A DNA stretch of 64,000 nt from Sphingomonas cannabina (GCF_021391395.1 NZ_CP090059.1:3643001-3707000); one strand, 5' to 3'; positions 7,819 to 15,819 are shown, counted from the first letter of the stretch. The notes: a model not told the origin generated them from the letters alone. Translations and numbers: made by a program.

Positions 7819-8418
7819 CTAGCGCGATGACAAGCGAACGAAGATCGCGCTCGCTGCCGTGGGAGACGGCGCTTCAGGCTGCGACACCGCCGCGCCGTTG
7901 ATCCGAACGAAGATCGTTGTTGGGTGCGACGGCATGATAGGCTTGTCCGCGACGCTCGCGACGTAGGCGACGGTTTCGCCCGGCAGGGGGCGCCCCGCCG
8001 CGAGGTGCTCGGCGTAGCGGCCGGGTCCGGCATTGTAGGCGGCGAAGCAGCCCGGATAGCCGAACCGGTCGTACATGAGCCGGAGGTAGTAGGTGCCGGC
8101 GAGGATGTTGTCGCGCGGGTCGTGCGGATCGTGGCCGAGGCCGAGCCGGGCGCGCATCTCCGCCCAGGTGCCGGGCATCAGCTGCATCAGCCCCATCGCG
8201 CCGGCATGGCTGGTGATCGGACGGCCGTTCAACCTGGTCCGGCCGCCGCTTTCCGCGATCATCACGCGCTCGATCCACGCGGCCGGAAGGCCGAACCGCG
8301 CCGCGGCTTCGGCGATATGGACGCGCCAGGGCGCGAGCGGGTCGGCGCCGGCCGGCGCCGCGGCGAACAGCGCCGCAGCAGTCGCCACGGTCCTTGCGAG
8401 CCGGTTCAGCGCGGCCAT
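7819..8418 (-). CDS. Lytic transglycosylase (SLT domain), conjugation-associated
   Basis: 199 residues: signal peptide (AAALFAAAPAGADP), then an SLT domain with catalytic Glu in WIERVMIAESGG, GAMGLMQLMPGTW, DPRDNILAGTYYLRLMYDRFG and AAYNAGPGRY. It should cut peptidoglycan so that a transfer channel can be assembled (VirB1/TrbN-like role). The start at 8418 overlaps the end of the TraF-like gene by 13 bases, so the two are co-transcribed. The C-terminal 30 residues are Ser/Ala-rich and not part of the domain. Confidence 0.87.
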   Translation of the reverse strand: MAALNRLARTVATAAALFAAAPAGADPLAPWRVHIAEAAARFGLPAAWIERVMIAESGGRTRLNGRPITSHAGAMGLMQLMPGTWAEMRARLGLGHDPHDPRDNILAGTYYLRLMYDRFGYPGCFAAYNAGPGRYAEHLAAGRPLPGETVAYVASVADKPIMPSHPTTIFVRINGAAVSQPEAPSPTAASAIFVRLSSR

Positions 8419-8978
8419 AGCAAGGTCGCCCTGCCGAGCACCAGCCGGGCATCGCTCGGCCCGAAATAGCGCCCGTCGAACGAGTCCGGCCGCGCGCGGT
8501 TGAGCAGCAGCAGCTCGCCAGGGCGCAGCTGCCGGCAGCCCTCCCACCACGGCAGCGGACGGCCGCGGCGGTCGCGTTCGCGGCGCAGCACCATGGCCTG
8601 GCCGTTGACCGTGAGCACGCGCCCGCGCGCGCAGACCAGGTCGCCGGCGACCGCGCCGATCTGCTTCACCGCCGGCACATTACGCGGGAGGTAGCGGCGC
8701 CGCGCGGCAAGCGCGGCCGCCTCCTCGGGCAGCCGGGTCGCAATTAGGTCACCGGGTGCGACCGCCGCGCCGGAATCGATCCAATAGAGGCCGATCGGCG
8801 CGCTGGCGCTGGCGTTCCAGACCAGGCGCGGCGTCGGCGGGAAGATGATGGTGTGGCCGAGCGCCGCGACGCCGGCGCCGAGCAGCGCGGCGCGGCGGCG
8901 CAGGCGAGTACGGCGTCGCCGGGCGGCGCGCAGCGCCTCGCCCCAGGCGATGAGCGGCAGGTCGCGGCGCTCAGCCAT
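8406..8978 (-). CDS. traF: TraF-like S26 family signal peptidase
   Basis: 190 residues. One membrane helix near residues 25-45, then the S26 catalytic region with Ser in NASASAPIGLYWI and Lys in NVPAVKQIGAVAGD, and the closing strands RPGELLLLNRARPDSFDGRYFG. In conjugative systems this peptidase matures or cyclises pilin. Start at 8978 (MAERRDLP) gives the family N-terminus; it overlaps the HTH gene by eight bases. Order HTH-traF-transglycosylase forms one minus-strand operon. Confidence 0.85.
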   Translation of the reverse strand: MAERRDLPLIAWGEALRAARRRRTRLRRRAALLGAGVAALGHTIIFPPTPRLVWNASASAPIGLYWIDSGAAVAPGDLIATRLPEEAAALAARRRYLPRNVPAVKQIGAVAGDLVCARGRVLTVNGQAMVLRRERDRRGRPLPWWEGCRQLRPGELLLLNRARPDSFDGRYFGPSDARLVLGRATLLWPR

Positions 8979-9195
8979 GGTCCGTCTCCGCCCCTCGCGC
9001 CGCCGACCAAGCATCGATGTCGTCGATATGGAAGCGCAGCGAGCGGCCGTGCTTGCGGGCGCGTGGGCCCGCCTTCCTCGCCCGCAGCGCCTTCAGCGTC
9101 GCCGGGGAGATGCCGAGATAGAAGGCGGTCTGCTTGGTGGTGAGGAACGGCGAGGCCTCGCGCGCCCGCTGCGCGCGATCGTCGGGGTCGCTCAT
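8971..9195 (-). CDS. AlpA-like helix-turn-helix protein
   Basis: 74 residues with the MerR/excisionase-type winged helix: FLTTKQTAFYLGISPATLKALRARKAGP, then RFHIDDIDAWSAAR. Proteins of this size in integrative elements act as transcription regulators or recombination directionality factors. It is the first gene of the traF operon and could be its regulator. Start at 9195 (MSDPDDRAQ). Confidence 0.78.
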   Translation of the reverse strand: MSDPDDRAQRAREASPFLTTKQTAFYLGISPATLKALRARKAGPRARKHGRSLRFHIDDIDAWSAARGAETDHG

Positions 9196-9356
9196 GGTGA
9201 GGTTCCGTCGTGGCGCCGGGCGCCCGATTGCGCCCGTGGCACCCCGACCTGCCCCAGGCCGGACCGGTCCGGCAGGGTCGCACATGGCTATCGGCGATTG
9301 CGACCCTCCCCCGTCGAAGAGCTCCCGCGCCGGGGCCGGCGCGGGAGCGCATCCGC

Positions 9357-9683
9357 TCAGTCGAGCGGATTCCAGATGACGGCGAGAACGTCCTCGTCGT
9401 CCTGGCCGGCGGCGCGGCCGAGGTTGGCGTAGATCCGCCGCGGGCCGAACTCGGGCGCGGCGATGCTGAGCGAGGTGTAGGGCTTGCCCGAGGCCTCGCC
9501 GATCCGGTTCCAGCCGCCGCCGACCTCGGCATCGCCGAGATAGACCCGGTAATCGGGCTGGGCCTCGGTCCGCTTCTCGGCATTGGGCACGATCTCGATG
9601 CGGACCGGACGGCTCATCGTCGGGGTCTTGAACACGCCCTTGAAGCCATCGGCGGTGCGGGTGACGGTTCCGAGTGCAGGCAT
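9357..9683 (-). CDS. DUF736 family protein
   Basis: 108 residues. MPALGTVTRTADGFKGVF, VRIEIVPNAEK, PDYRVYLGDAEVGGGWNRIGE and YTSLSIAAPEFG are the DUF736 pattern. This small beta-rich family is a regular cargo or backbone gene of alphaproteobacterial plasmids and ICEs; function unknown. AAGGAG lies eight bases before the ATG. The long region upstream (9707-10035) is non-coding and highly structured. Confidence 0.88.
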   Translation of the reverse strand: MPALGTVTRTADGFKGVFKTPTMSRPVRIEIVPNAEKRTEAQPDYRVYLGDAEVGGGWNRIGEASGKPYTSLSIAAPEFGPRRIYANLGRAAGQDDEDVLAVIWNPLD

Positions 9684-9706
9684 TTCAACGTCTCCTTGGC
9701 TTGGTG

Positions 9707-10035
9707 CGCCCGGACCCGTTCCGGGCGACGGGCGGACCTGAGGGACGGCGTCAGCCGGGACGGCGAACCCTGAGGGCCGCAGCGGCAGCGGAGGACCGGA
9801 GCCCCAGGCTGATTTGAGAGCGCAGCGGCCGCGAGGAGCCCGTGGCAATCACCCGCGCGGCCTGTCGCGCGGGGTGATCGCGGGCGGGGAAATCAGCCGC
9901 CGGGCGATGGTTTTGCGGGCCCCGGCGGCCGTTCCAGGTCAGCGCCCGAGGAGCCGGAACCGGGCCCGGCCGCACGCCAGGGACAGGAGGCGCCGCCGCG
10001 GGACCTAGCCGCGCTGCCGGCCCAACGGCCTGTCA
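9707..10035 (-). ncRNA. Structured leader C upstream of DUF736
   Basis: Read on the minus strand into the DUF736 gene. Visible stems: CGCCCGGA/TCCGGGCG (9707-9714 and 9720-9727); GGCTGATTT/AAATCAGCC (9807-9815 and 9890-9898), enclosing the near-perfect ATCACC...GGTGAT hairpin at 9848-9878. Plus-strand motifs AGGGCCG (9773-9779), CGGAGGA (9789-9795) and CTAGC (near 10005) match motifs in leaders B and D in the same order, so this looks like a longer relative. No gene fits this stretch. Confidence 0.45.
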
Positions 10036-10134
10036 TAGCGCACGCGACGCCAGCACCGGCCCGCAAGGGTTTGCGCCGATTGCCGCGACGCAGCCCGGAC
10101 GATATCGCGACCGTCTTCGCGCGGAGGGGAGCGG

Positions 10135-10578
10135 ATGGAACCGGATCATGGCAGGGAACGCAGCCTATTGCCATCGGCGCGGCGCGTGGCGTTCGGCCTC
10201 GCGGCGCTGATCCTCGCCACGGCGGCGGCGGACGAGCGCGGCCGGATCGCCTATGTCACCGACGGCGACACCGTGCGGCTCGAAAGCGGCGAGCGTATCC
10301 GGATCGCCGGCATCGACGCGCCGGAAATCCACCGCGGCCAAGCGCGCTGCCGCGCCGAGCTGGCGCGTGGCAGGGCTGCCGCCGAGCAGGCGCGCGCGCT
10401 GCTCGGCGGGCGCGTGGTGTCGATCGCACGCGTCGGGCGCAGCTATGACCGCACCGTTGCGAGGTTGCGCCTCGATGGCCGCGACGTCGCGGCCGAGCTG
10501 GTGCGGATCGGTGCGGCACGATGGTGGCCGCGCGGACGGGCAAAGCCCTCCTGGTGCGGACGGGCGGCGCAGCGCTGA
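10135..10578 (+). CDS. Staphylococcal-nuclease-like (SNase) protein
   Basis: 147 residues with a hydrophobic N-terminal segment (RVAFGLAALILATAAA), then VTDGDTVRLESGERIRIAGIDAPE, RAAAEQARALLGGRVVSI and the conserved YDRTVARLRLDGRDVAAELVRIGAARWW. The Asp-Gly-Asp-Thr and the Asp in IDAPE are the metal-site residues of thermonuclease. Probably an exported DNA/RNA nuclease; such genes are frequent near transfer genes. The C-terminus is short but complete for the domain. Confidence 0.83.
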   Translation: MEPDHGRERSLLPSARRVAFGLAALILATAAADERGRIAYVTDGDTVRLESGERIRIAGIDAPEIHRGQARCRAELARGRAAAEQARALLGGRVVSIARVGRSYDRTVARLRLDGRDVAAELVRIGAARWWPRGRAKPSWCGRAAQR

Positions 10579-10765
10579 CCGCGGGCACGTGCAGCAGCCT
10601 TCGAACGCGTTTCCGCCCGGCGACGGGCCCCGTCGACCGGTGGCCGCACATCCCGCAACGGCATGAGAACGAAAGTGCCGAGCCTGTGGGCGCGCGCCGG
10701 CCGGCAAGGAGCATGTGTTGCAGCGGGCTTGCGTATTCGTTCCTTTTTTGTTCTTGATGCACACC

Positions 10766-10978
10766 ATGACGCGACTCGATTCGGACCTGCTCGGCACCAT
10801 CGCGCGCGCGATCGAGGAGGCGCCGCTCAGCTATCGCCAGGGCCTGGCATCGGCCAACGACCGGCAACGGTTGCGGGCGGCGGATGCGCTGGCCGGCTGG
10901 ATCGGTGCGACCCTCGCCGCGCCGGCCGCACACCATGACGTACAGCTGGCGCTGCCGATCGACGAGCGGATGGGTTGA
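10766..10978 (+). CDS. DUF6771-like small protein
   Basis: 70 residues from MTRLDSDLLGTIARAIEEAPLSYRQGLASANDRQRLRAADALAGWI, an all-helical protein resembling the DUF6771 family of sphingomonads. An ATG nine bases earlier is also possible; neither has a clear ribosome site. Function unknown. Confidence 0.5.
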   Translation: MTRLDSDLLGTIARAIEEAPLSYRQGLASANDRQRLRAADALAGWIGATLAAPAAHHDVQLALPIDERMG

Positions 10979-11038
10979 GCGCCGGGCGGGCGCCGGAACG
11001 ACCGGCGGACCGCCTCGGAGATCACGGCATTCCGCCCC

Positions 11039-11085
11039 GGACCGGCCGTTCGCCGCGACGCCGGCGCCGCGCGAACGGCCGGTCC
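11039..11085. repeat. Perfect 15-bp inverted repeat
   Basis: GGACCGGCCGTTCGC at 11039-11053 is the exact reverse complement of 11071-11085, with a 17-base spacer. It lies in the gap (10979-11259) between convergent genes, where no ORF is supported. It has no T-run, so it is not a classical intrinsic terminator, though it may still end transcription from both sides. Confidence 0.5.
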
Positions 11086-11259
11086 CGTGCTTCGACCGCC
11101 TGGACGCCGCGAGCCGGCACGGCGCCGCGCGATGATGCGGTGGGCAACCTTGCGAACCGGGATCGGCGGAAGCCCGTTCCCGGCCCCTGGTGACGCCTGG
11201 CGCCAGTGATCCGGGCGCTCACCGCATTATCGCGGGGGGCTTGCGGGACGGGAGAAGCG

Positions 11260-11685
11260 TCAGGCCGCGAGCGACAGCCGCACGTCGAGGCCGTTGCGGG
11301 CGAGGTGCGAATAGGGGCAGACGACATGCGCTTGGTCGACCAGCTCGCGCGCGACCTCGGGATCGACGCCGGGCAGCGCGATCGTCAGCGCGACATCGAG
11401 GCCGAAACCCTGGCCGTCGTCGCGCTTGCCGATGCCCACGGCAGCGGTGACGGTGCTGTCCTCGGCGATCGTCACCTTGCGCTGGCTCGCGACGAACTTG
11501 AGCGCGCCGAGGAAGCAGGCGGCATAGCCGGAGGCGAACAGCTGCTCGGGATTGGTGCCTTCGCCGCCGGATCCGCCGAGCTCCTTCGGCGTGACGAGCG
11601 CGACGCTGAGCGCACCGTCGGCGGTGCGGGCTTGGCCGGTGCGGCCGCCGGTGGCGGTGGCTTGGGTACGATAGAGAATGTTCAT
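11260..11685 (-). CDS. ohr: Organic hydroperoxide resistance protein (Ohr/OsmC family)
   Basis: 141 residues, full length for Ohr. Both reactive cysteines are present: the peroxidatic one in SGYAACFLGAL and the resolving one in HVVCPYSHLARN; the Arg/Glu of the active site lie in the N-terminal half. It reduces organic peroxides using lipoylated partners in the cytoplasm. It is divergent from a MarR-family gene with palindromic sites between them, the standard Ohr/OhrR arrangement. Confidence 0.93.
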   Translation of the reverse strand: MNILYRTQATATGGRTGQARTADGALSVALVTPKELGGSGGEGTNPEQLFASGYAACFLGALKFVASQRKVTIAEDSTVTAAVGIGKRDDGQGFGLDVALTIALPGVDPEVARELVDQAHVVCPYSHLARNGLDVRLSLAA

Positions 11686-11701
11686 CGCTCTGCTCCTTTA
11701 T

Positions 11702-11779
11702 TATCTACGATAACATTTATCGCGATATCCTTTGTTACCGCGCGCCCTTCTGAGTCGCAAGATAAATCTTATCGCGATA
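11702..11779. promoter_or_regulatory. OhrR operator sites in the ohr-ohrR intergenic region
   Basis: The 10-bp palindrome TATCGCGATA occurs exactly at 11718-11727 and again at 11770-11779, each in the wider form TTATCGCGATAT. A third, weaker TATC-TAC-GATA sits at 11702-11712, right before the ohr start. The sites are AT-rich islands in GC-rich DNA and flank both promoters, fitting repression of both genes by OhrR until peroxide oxidises it. Confidence 0.75.
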
Positions 11780-11826
11780 TGTATTTTTGCGAAAAGGCCG
11801 CTAATATCAGTGGCGAGGAGCCTGCC

Positions 11827-12312
11827 ATGACCGACACATCCGATGTGCCGCTGCCGCTGGATGACCAGCTGTGCTACGCGATCTACTCGGCGGGGATCGC
11901 CGTCCAGCGGCTCTACAAGCCGCTGCTCGACGAGCTCGGGCTGACCTATCCGCAATATCTGGTGCTCAATGTCCTGTGGCGGGAGGATGCGCAGACCGTC
12001 GGCGGGATCGCCGAGCGGCTTGCTCTTGAGTCGAGCACGCTCACCCCGTTGCTGAAGCGGCTGGAAGCGGCGGGGCTGGTGCGCAGGGCCCGCAATCCGG
12101 ACAACGAGCGGCAAGTCGTGGTCGAGCTGACCGCGCGCGGCCGGGCGCTCCGCCCGCGGGCCGGTTGCCTCGGCGAAGCCTTGCTGAAGGCATCCGGCCA
12201 ATCGGCGAGGCAGCTCGGCGAGCTGAACCGGGGCGTGCGGCGGCTTCGCGACGCGCTCTACGACGTCATCGGCAAATGGGGCGCGCGCACGCCCGACCGG
12301 GCGGAATCCTGA
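11827..12312 (+). CDS. ohrR: MarR-family peroxide-sensing repressor OhrR
   Basis: 161 residues. The N-terminal LDDQLCYAIYSA holds the single reactive cysteine of OhrR; LTYPQYLVLNVLW, TVGGIAERLALESSTLTPLLKRLEAAGLV and RARNPDNERQVVVELT form the MarR winged helix and wing. GGAG lies before the ATG. Partner and target is the divergent ohr gene through the TATCGCGATA sites. Confidence 0.9.
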   Translation: MTDTSDVPLPLDDQLCYAIYSAGIAVQRLYKPLLDELGLTYPQYLVLNVLWREDAQTVGGIAERLALESSTLTPLLKRLEAAGLVRRARNPDNERQVVVELTARGRALRPRAGCLGEALLKASGQSARQLGELNRGVRRLRDALYDVIGKWGARTPDRAES

Positions 12313-12480
12313 ACCTGCGGCCTGGCCGCCGCCGGCCAAACGAACGGCGGTGCGTTGCGAGGCCGTGCCGGCGGGCGGAAAGACGTCGGCGGCCGGCTTC
12401 GGGCATGTGAGAAGGGCAGAACGCGGCCATGCGGCCCGCCACGATCTCGGCTCGGGGTTGGCGGCAAACAGCCGTCTGCG

Positions 12481-12894
12481 TCATCCGCCGGGCGGCGGAA
12501 GCTCGTCGTCATTGGCGGGCGCGCGGCGGCGGAGGCGCGCGAGCAGCGTTTCGGCCTCGCGGATCGAGCCGCAGCGGCGTGCCGCTTCGATCCAGACCGA
12601 CAGCGGCACATCGCTGGCGAACAGGAGATCGCGTTCCAGGCGCAACCCCAGCGGAAGTCGCACCGCGCGCAGCTCGGCGAGATTGAACGTGCCGAGCTCG
12701 GGGGTGCCGAAGCCGAGATCGGCGAGGCCGAACAGGGTATCGCCGTCCGGATAGAGTTCGGTCGCGAGCCATGTCGCGGCCCCGAGCGGGTTGAAGAACC
12801 TGACGACCGGCGGCGGGTCGAAGTCCTCGTCGATGCGGGCGCGCTCGGCATTAGCGGTGAGCCGCGCGCGCAAGGCGGGAATGAGGAGGATCAT
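12481..12894 (-). CDS. DUF2958 domain protein
   Basis: 137 residues. PPVVRFFNPLGAATWLATEL, DTLFGLADLGFGTPELGTFNLAELRAVR and LGLRLERDLLF are the DUF2958 pattern. The family always travels with mobile-element genes and its function is unknown. The start overlaps the stop of the ArdC-like gene (ATGA at 12891-12894), so the two are translationally coupled in one operon. Confidence 0.88.
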   Translation of the reverse strand: MILLIPALRARLTANAERARIDEDFDPPPVVRFFNPLGAATWLATELYPDGDTLFGLADLGFGTPELGTFNLAELRAVRLPLGLRLERDLLFASDVPLSVWIEAARRCGSIREAETLLARLRRRAPANDDELPPPGG

Positions 12895-13928
12895 GCCGCG
12901 ATCCTTCCCGCGATGGCGTCGGCGTTCGCCTCGCGGTGGCGCGCGAGCAGCCAATCGGCGGCTTTGCTGGCTAGGCTGGCGGCGCGGAAGATCGCGCGCC
13001 CGCGCGGGCCCGCCATGCTCCGGACGGCGGGGTCGTCGCTGAGGTCGGCGCGCAGCACCTCCAGCCAGCTGGCGATATAGTCCGAATGCCGGACGGTCGG
13101 CACGATGCCAAGCGCGGCGCACAGGAAGGCCGAACCCATCTCGGCGACCAGCTCCTCGCGGGCATAGCCCTTGCTCCCAAAGGCGTGACCGAGGTCGCGC
13201 CCGAGCCGCTTGGCGTGGCCGGTGGCGTGGGTCAGCTCGTGGAGGACGGTGCGGTAGTAGTTGACCTGCTCGAAGAAGGCGGGTTGCGGCGGGACGACGA
13301 CATGGTCCGGCCCCGGCGCGTAATAGGCCTGGGCCCCCTGCACGACGACGCGAACGCCGCTCGCCGCGATCACCGCTTCGGCGACGGGCACGATCTCGCG
13401 CTCGGGGAGCGGCACCGGCTCGGGCGCAAGGCCGGGGCGCAGCCCGTCGCACTGCGCGATGTTGAACAGGGTCGAGCGCCTGAGGAACGGCACGTGTTTC
13501 GGCTCGTCCCCGCTGTCCCGGGCGCGTTCGCGCTCTGCGGCGGGGATGAAGCGATCGGCATAGACGATGCCGACGCCGCGCTCGCCCTTGCGCACGCAGC
13601 CGCCCGCCTGGATCGCCTGACGGAAGGTCAGCCAGCATTGCGATGCATAGCCCCTGGCGAACAGCTCGCCCCACAGAGTGAGGATGTTGATGCCCGAATA
13701 GGGACGGCCGGTGAGTGCGTTGCGTGGCAGGCCGACCGCGGCGGCGGCCGAGCCATCGGGTGCACTCCAGGGCGTCACCCACGGAACGGTGCCCGCCTCC
13801 AGCTCGGCGATGATGCGCTGCGTCACCTCGACGTAGAGGCGTCCCCGGTCGGTCTCCCCGGAGGCAGCGCGGCGCGCGCCACCCTTGCGGCGGCCGGGCC
13901 CGGCACGGGACAGGCGGGTTGATGTCAT
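12891..13928 (-). CDS. ArdC-like zincin metallopeptidase (antirestriction family)
   Basis: 345 residues from the ATG at 13928. N-terminal ssDNA-binding part (YVEVTQRIIAELEAGTVPWVTPW, GRPYSGINILTLW, WLTFRQAIQAGG, RKGERGVGIVYADRF), then the zincin half with the zinc site HELTHATGHAKRLGR and GYAREELVAEMGSAFLCAALG. ArdC proteins bind single-stranded DNA and protect incoming elements from restriction. A decayed second copy lies at 62.5-63.6 kb and both have the same structured leader upstream. Confidence 0.88.
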   Translation of the reverse strand: MTSTRLSRAGPGRRKGGARRAASGETDRGRLYVEVTQRIIAELEAGTVPWVTPWSAPDGSAAAAVGLPRNALTGRPYSGINILTLWGELFARGYASQCWLTFRQAIQAGGCVRKGERGVGIVYADRFIPAAERERARDSGDEPKHVPFLRRSTLFNIAQCDGLRPGLAPEPVPLPEREIVPVAEAVIAASGVRVVVQGAQAYYAPGPDHVVVPPQPAFFEQVNYYRTVLHELTHATGHAKRLGRDLGHAFGSKGYAREELVAEMGSAFLCAALGIVPTVRHSDYIASWLEVLRADLSDDPAVRSMAGPRGRAIFRAASLASKAADWLLARHREANADAIAGRIAA

Positions 13929-13972
13929 CGCTTTCCTCCTCCCCGCCCGAAAAACCCCCAGGGCCCCGGCCG

Positions 13973-14132
13973 AAAGGGGTGGGCGGCGAGAGCGACCGGA
14001 GAGGCGCGCCGCAGGCGCCGCCGGCACCCAAGCCGGAGGCGCAGGGCCGGAATGCAATGGAGGAGCCGGGGCGTCAGCCCGGCTTGCCGGCAGCGCGGGC
14101 GCGCCTAGCAGGGAGCGCCGCCCACCCCCTTT
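13973..14132 (-). ncRNA. Structured leader B upstream of the ArdC-like gene
   Basis: Closing arms GGGGTGGGCGGC (13976-13987) and GCCGCCCACCCC (14117-14128) are exact reverse complements 153 bases apart at their outer ends. The interior has GC-rich hairpins and the motif GCAGGGCCG...TGGAGGA (14041-14064), plus CTAGC at 14105-14109. Leader D at 63.7 kb has the same stem, the same motifs in the same order and nearly the same length. It ends about 45 bases before the start codon. Confidence 0.6.
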
Positions 14133-14185
14133 GGCCGCGGCCCGTCCAGACAAGCGCCATCGCGCGGCACGCGCGATGACCGCAT

Positions 14186-14236
14186 GCAGGGGCCGGATGG
14201 GCCCCTGCCCCATGCATCAGCGACATGCATCAGCGA
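14186..14236. repeat. Hairpin followed by a 13-bp tandem repeat
   Basis: GCAGGGGCC (14186-14194) pairs with GGCCCCTGC (14200-14208). Immediately after, CATGCATCAGCGA occurs twice head to tail at 14211-14223 and 14224-14236. The stretch 14133-14560 otherwise holds no gene I can support. Confidence 0.5.
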
Positions 14237-14560
14237 CCGTCACCCGAAGGGCCGAGACGCGGAATTGGCGCGGCTCGGTGCAGCTTGGCGAACGCGCCCG
14301 AAAGGGTAAGTCTAGCGGAATAGAGCGCGGTCCGGCTCCCGGCCGGAGACGCCGATCGCGACGGCGCGCCCGAATGCTCCACTGCCAGCCGCCGCAAAGC
14401 AAGGATGTCTCATGGCCGATCCCATTGGCCATGACATCGCGCCCGACCTTGCCAGGTCGGTTCCCGGGCGGAGATCAGCGAATGGGAGCGTCAGCACCGT
14501 TGCGGGCACGGCCGGCCAATGCCACCCTCGTTGGCGATCGGTTCGTCTTGGGGGACGGTG

Positions 14561-15127
14561 ATGATTCGGCGTCGTCAGTTTTTCGGCCTGACCGCGACGG
14601 GACTGGGCATGCTCTGGTCCGGATCGGAGGCAGCGGCGTGCACGCTCGTGGCCGTCAACCGCGCACCGTTCAGGGATCGCATGTGCCGCCGCGCGCTGGC
14701 CGAGTTCGTGGCACTGCTGAACGACGCCCCTTCGCTCCCGGTGGAGGACGTGTTGCGGCGCAAGGACGAGATCGGGGTCTGGATCGAGGAGGGGTGGGTC
14801 GACGACCGGCTGGGCGAGGAGCGCTCGAACAAGGACGCCGATCGCCAATACACGTTCGTCCGGGAATTTCGCCTGTCGGCCGGCATTCTCGATCCCAGGC
14901 CGATCGAGATCGACGGCATCAACCTGGTCCGCCGGCTGGGCAACCGGGCGACCTATCAGTTCACCCTCAAGCGCTACGCCTACCATCCTGCCGACCCTGA
15001 AGGATGCAACGGCCTGTTCGTCCACGACGAGTATTACGGCGATGATCGCCTGTCGTGCCTGGCTACATTCTCGGCCAATCATCTGAAGACCGTCCGCCGG
15101 TTTCCCGAATGGTATCTCGAGGCGTAG
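14561..15127 (+). CDS. Exported hypothetical protein with Tat-like signal
   Basis: 188 residues starting MIRRRQFFGLTATGLGMLW: a twin-arginine-type n-region and hydrophobic core, ending near EAAAC. The mature part has RRALAEFVALLNDAP, a Trp/Glu-rich middle and GLFVHDEYYGDDRLSCLATF; no known domain. GGGGGACGG precedes the start. It stands alone between the ArdC leader and the toxin-antitoxin pair. Confidence 0.6.
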   Translation: MIRRRQFFGLTATGLGMLWSGSEAAACTLVAVNRAPFRDRMCRRALAEFVALLNDAPSLPVEDVLRRKDEIGVWIEEGWVDDRLGEERSNKDADRQYTFVREFRLSAGILDPRPIEIDGINLVRRLGNRATYQFTLKRYAYHPADPEGCNGLFVHDEYYGDDRLSCLATFSANHLKTVRRFPEWYLEA

Positions 15128-15170
15128 GACGGGAGCACTGCTCAGCCCGCCCGGATTGAAATGGCCGGCC

Positions 15171-15189
15171 AATAGGATTAAATCCTATT
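15171..15189. promoter_or_regulatory. ParD autoregulatory operator (candidate)
   Basis: AATAGGATT and AATCCTATT form a 9-bp inverted repeat around a single A, 19 bases before parD. Antitoxins of this type bind such palindromes to repress their own operon. Confidence 0.6.
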
Positions 15190-15207
15190 CCCTGAAGGGA
15201 CAGAGGA

Positions 15208-15486
15208 ATGCGCTCGACCCAGCAATTCAGCGTGACGCTGCCGAACGAGATGGCGGCCCAGGTGCGCGCCAAGGTCGCCTCGGGCGAATATGCCAGCGAA
15301 AGCGAGGTCATCCGGGACGGCCTGCGGGCGCTCCAGGCGCGCGACCGCGCCGTCGAAAGCTGGCTCCGCAACGAAGCGCTGCCCGCCTACGACGCCTACA
15401 AGGCCGACCCGCAGCGCGGGCTGTCGCTCGATGAGGTGAAGGCCGGGCTTGCCAAGCGGCACGAGCGGGCCGCCCGGCGCGACTGA
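15208..15486 (+). CDS. parD: ParD-type antitoxin (ribbon-helix-helix)
   Basis: 92 residues: QQFSVTLPNEMAAQVRAKVASGEYASESEVIRDGLRAL is the ribbon-helix-helix DNA-binding domain, followed by a charged C-terminus that would wrap the toxin. The toxin gene begins two bases after its stop. It should neutralise ParE and repress the operon via the palindrome at 15171-15189. Confidence 0.9.
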   Translation: MRSTQQFSVTLPNEMAAQVRAKVASGEYASESEVIRDGLRALQARDRAVESWLRNEALPAYDAYKADPQRGLSLDEVKAGLAKRHERAARRD

Positions 15487-15488
15487 GC

Positions 15489-15797
15489 ATGGCCACGCGC
15501 ATCGTCGTCACGCCCGAGGCGCGTGACCAGATTGACGCGATCTACGACTATATCGCCGAGGCAGCCTCGCCGGAGATCGCCCGGCGCTTCACCGACGGGA
15601 TCGTCGATCACCTGGCGAAGCTCGCCGACCATCCCCGCATCGGAACGCCACGCGACGATCTTCGGCCTGGCCTGCGCACTTTGGCCCATCGCCGCCGCGT
15701 GACGATCGCCTTCATAGTTGAGGACGCGGCCGTGGTCGTCATCGGCTTCTATTATGGCGGGCAGGATTTCGAGAGCTTGCTGCGCGACGAGTCCTGA
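15489..15797 (+). CDS. parE: ParE/RelE-superfamily toxin
   Basis: 102 residues: VVTPEARDQIDAIYDYIAEAASPEIARRFTDGIVDHLAKLADHPRIGTPRDDL and a hydrophobic C-terminal strand pair, the ParE fold. Family members poison DNA gyrase. In operon with parD; likely stabilises the mobile element. Confidence 0.9.
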   Translation: MATRIVVTPEARDQIDAIYDYIAEAASPEIARRFTDGIVDHLAKLADHPRIGTPRDDLRPGLRTLAHRRRVTIAFIVEDAAVVVIGFYYGGQDFESLLRDES

Positions 15798-15819
15798 TGC
15801 CGATGCCGGGTTCGCGTTC

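Noticed and set aside
11039..11085. Intrinsic terminator
   Set aside because: Strong hairpin but no T-run on either side; kept only as an inverted repeat.
12481..14031. 516-codon minus-strand frame covering both DUF2958 and ArdC
   Set aside because: Only its last 137 codons are DUF2958-like; the upper part is the wrong frame of the ArdC gene, which has its own start.
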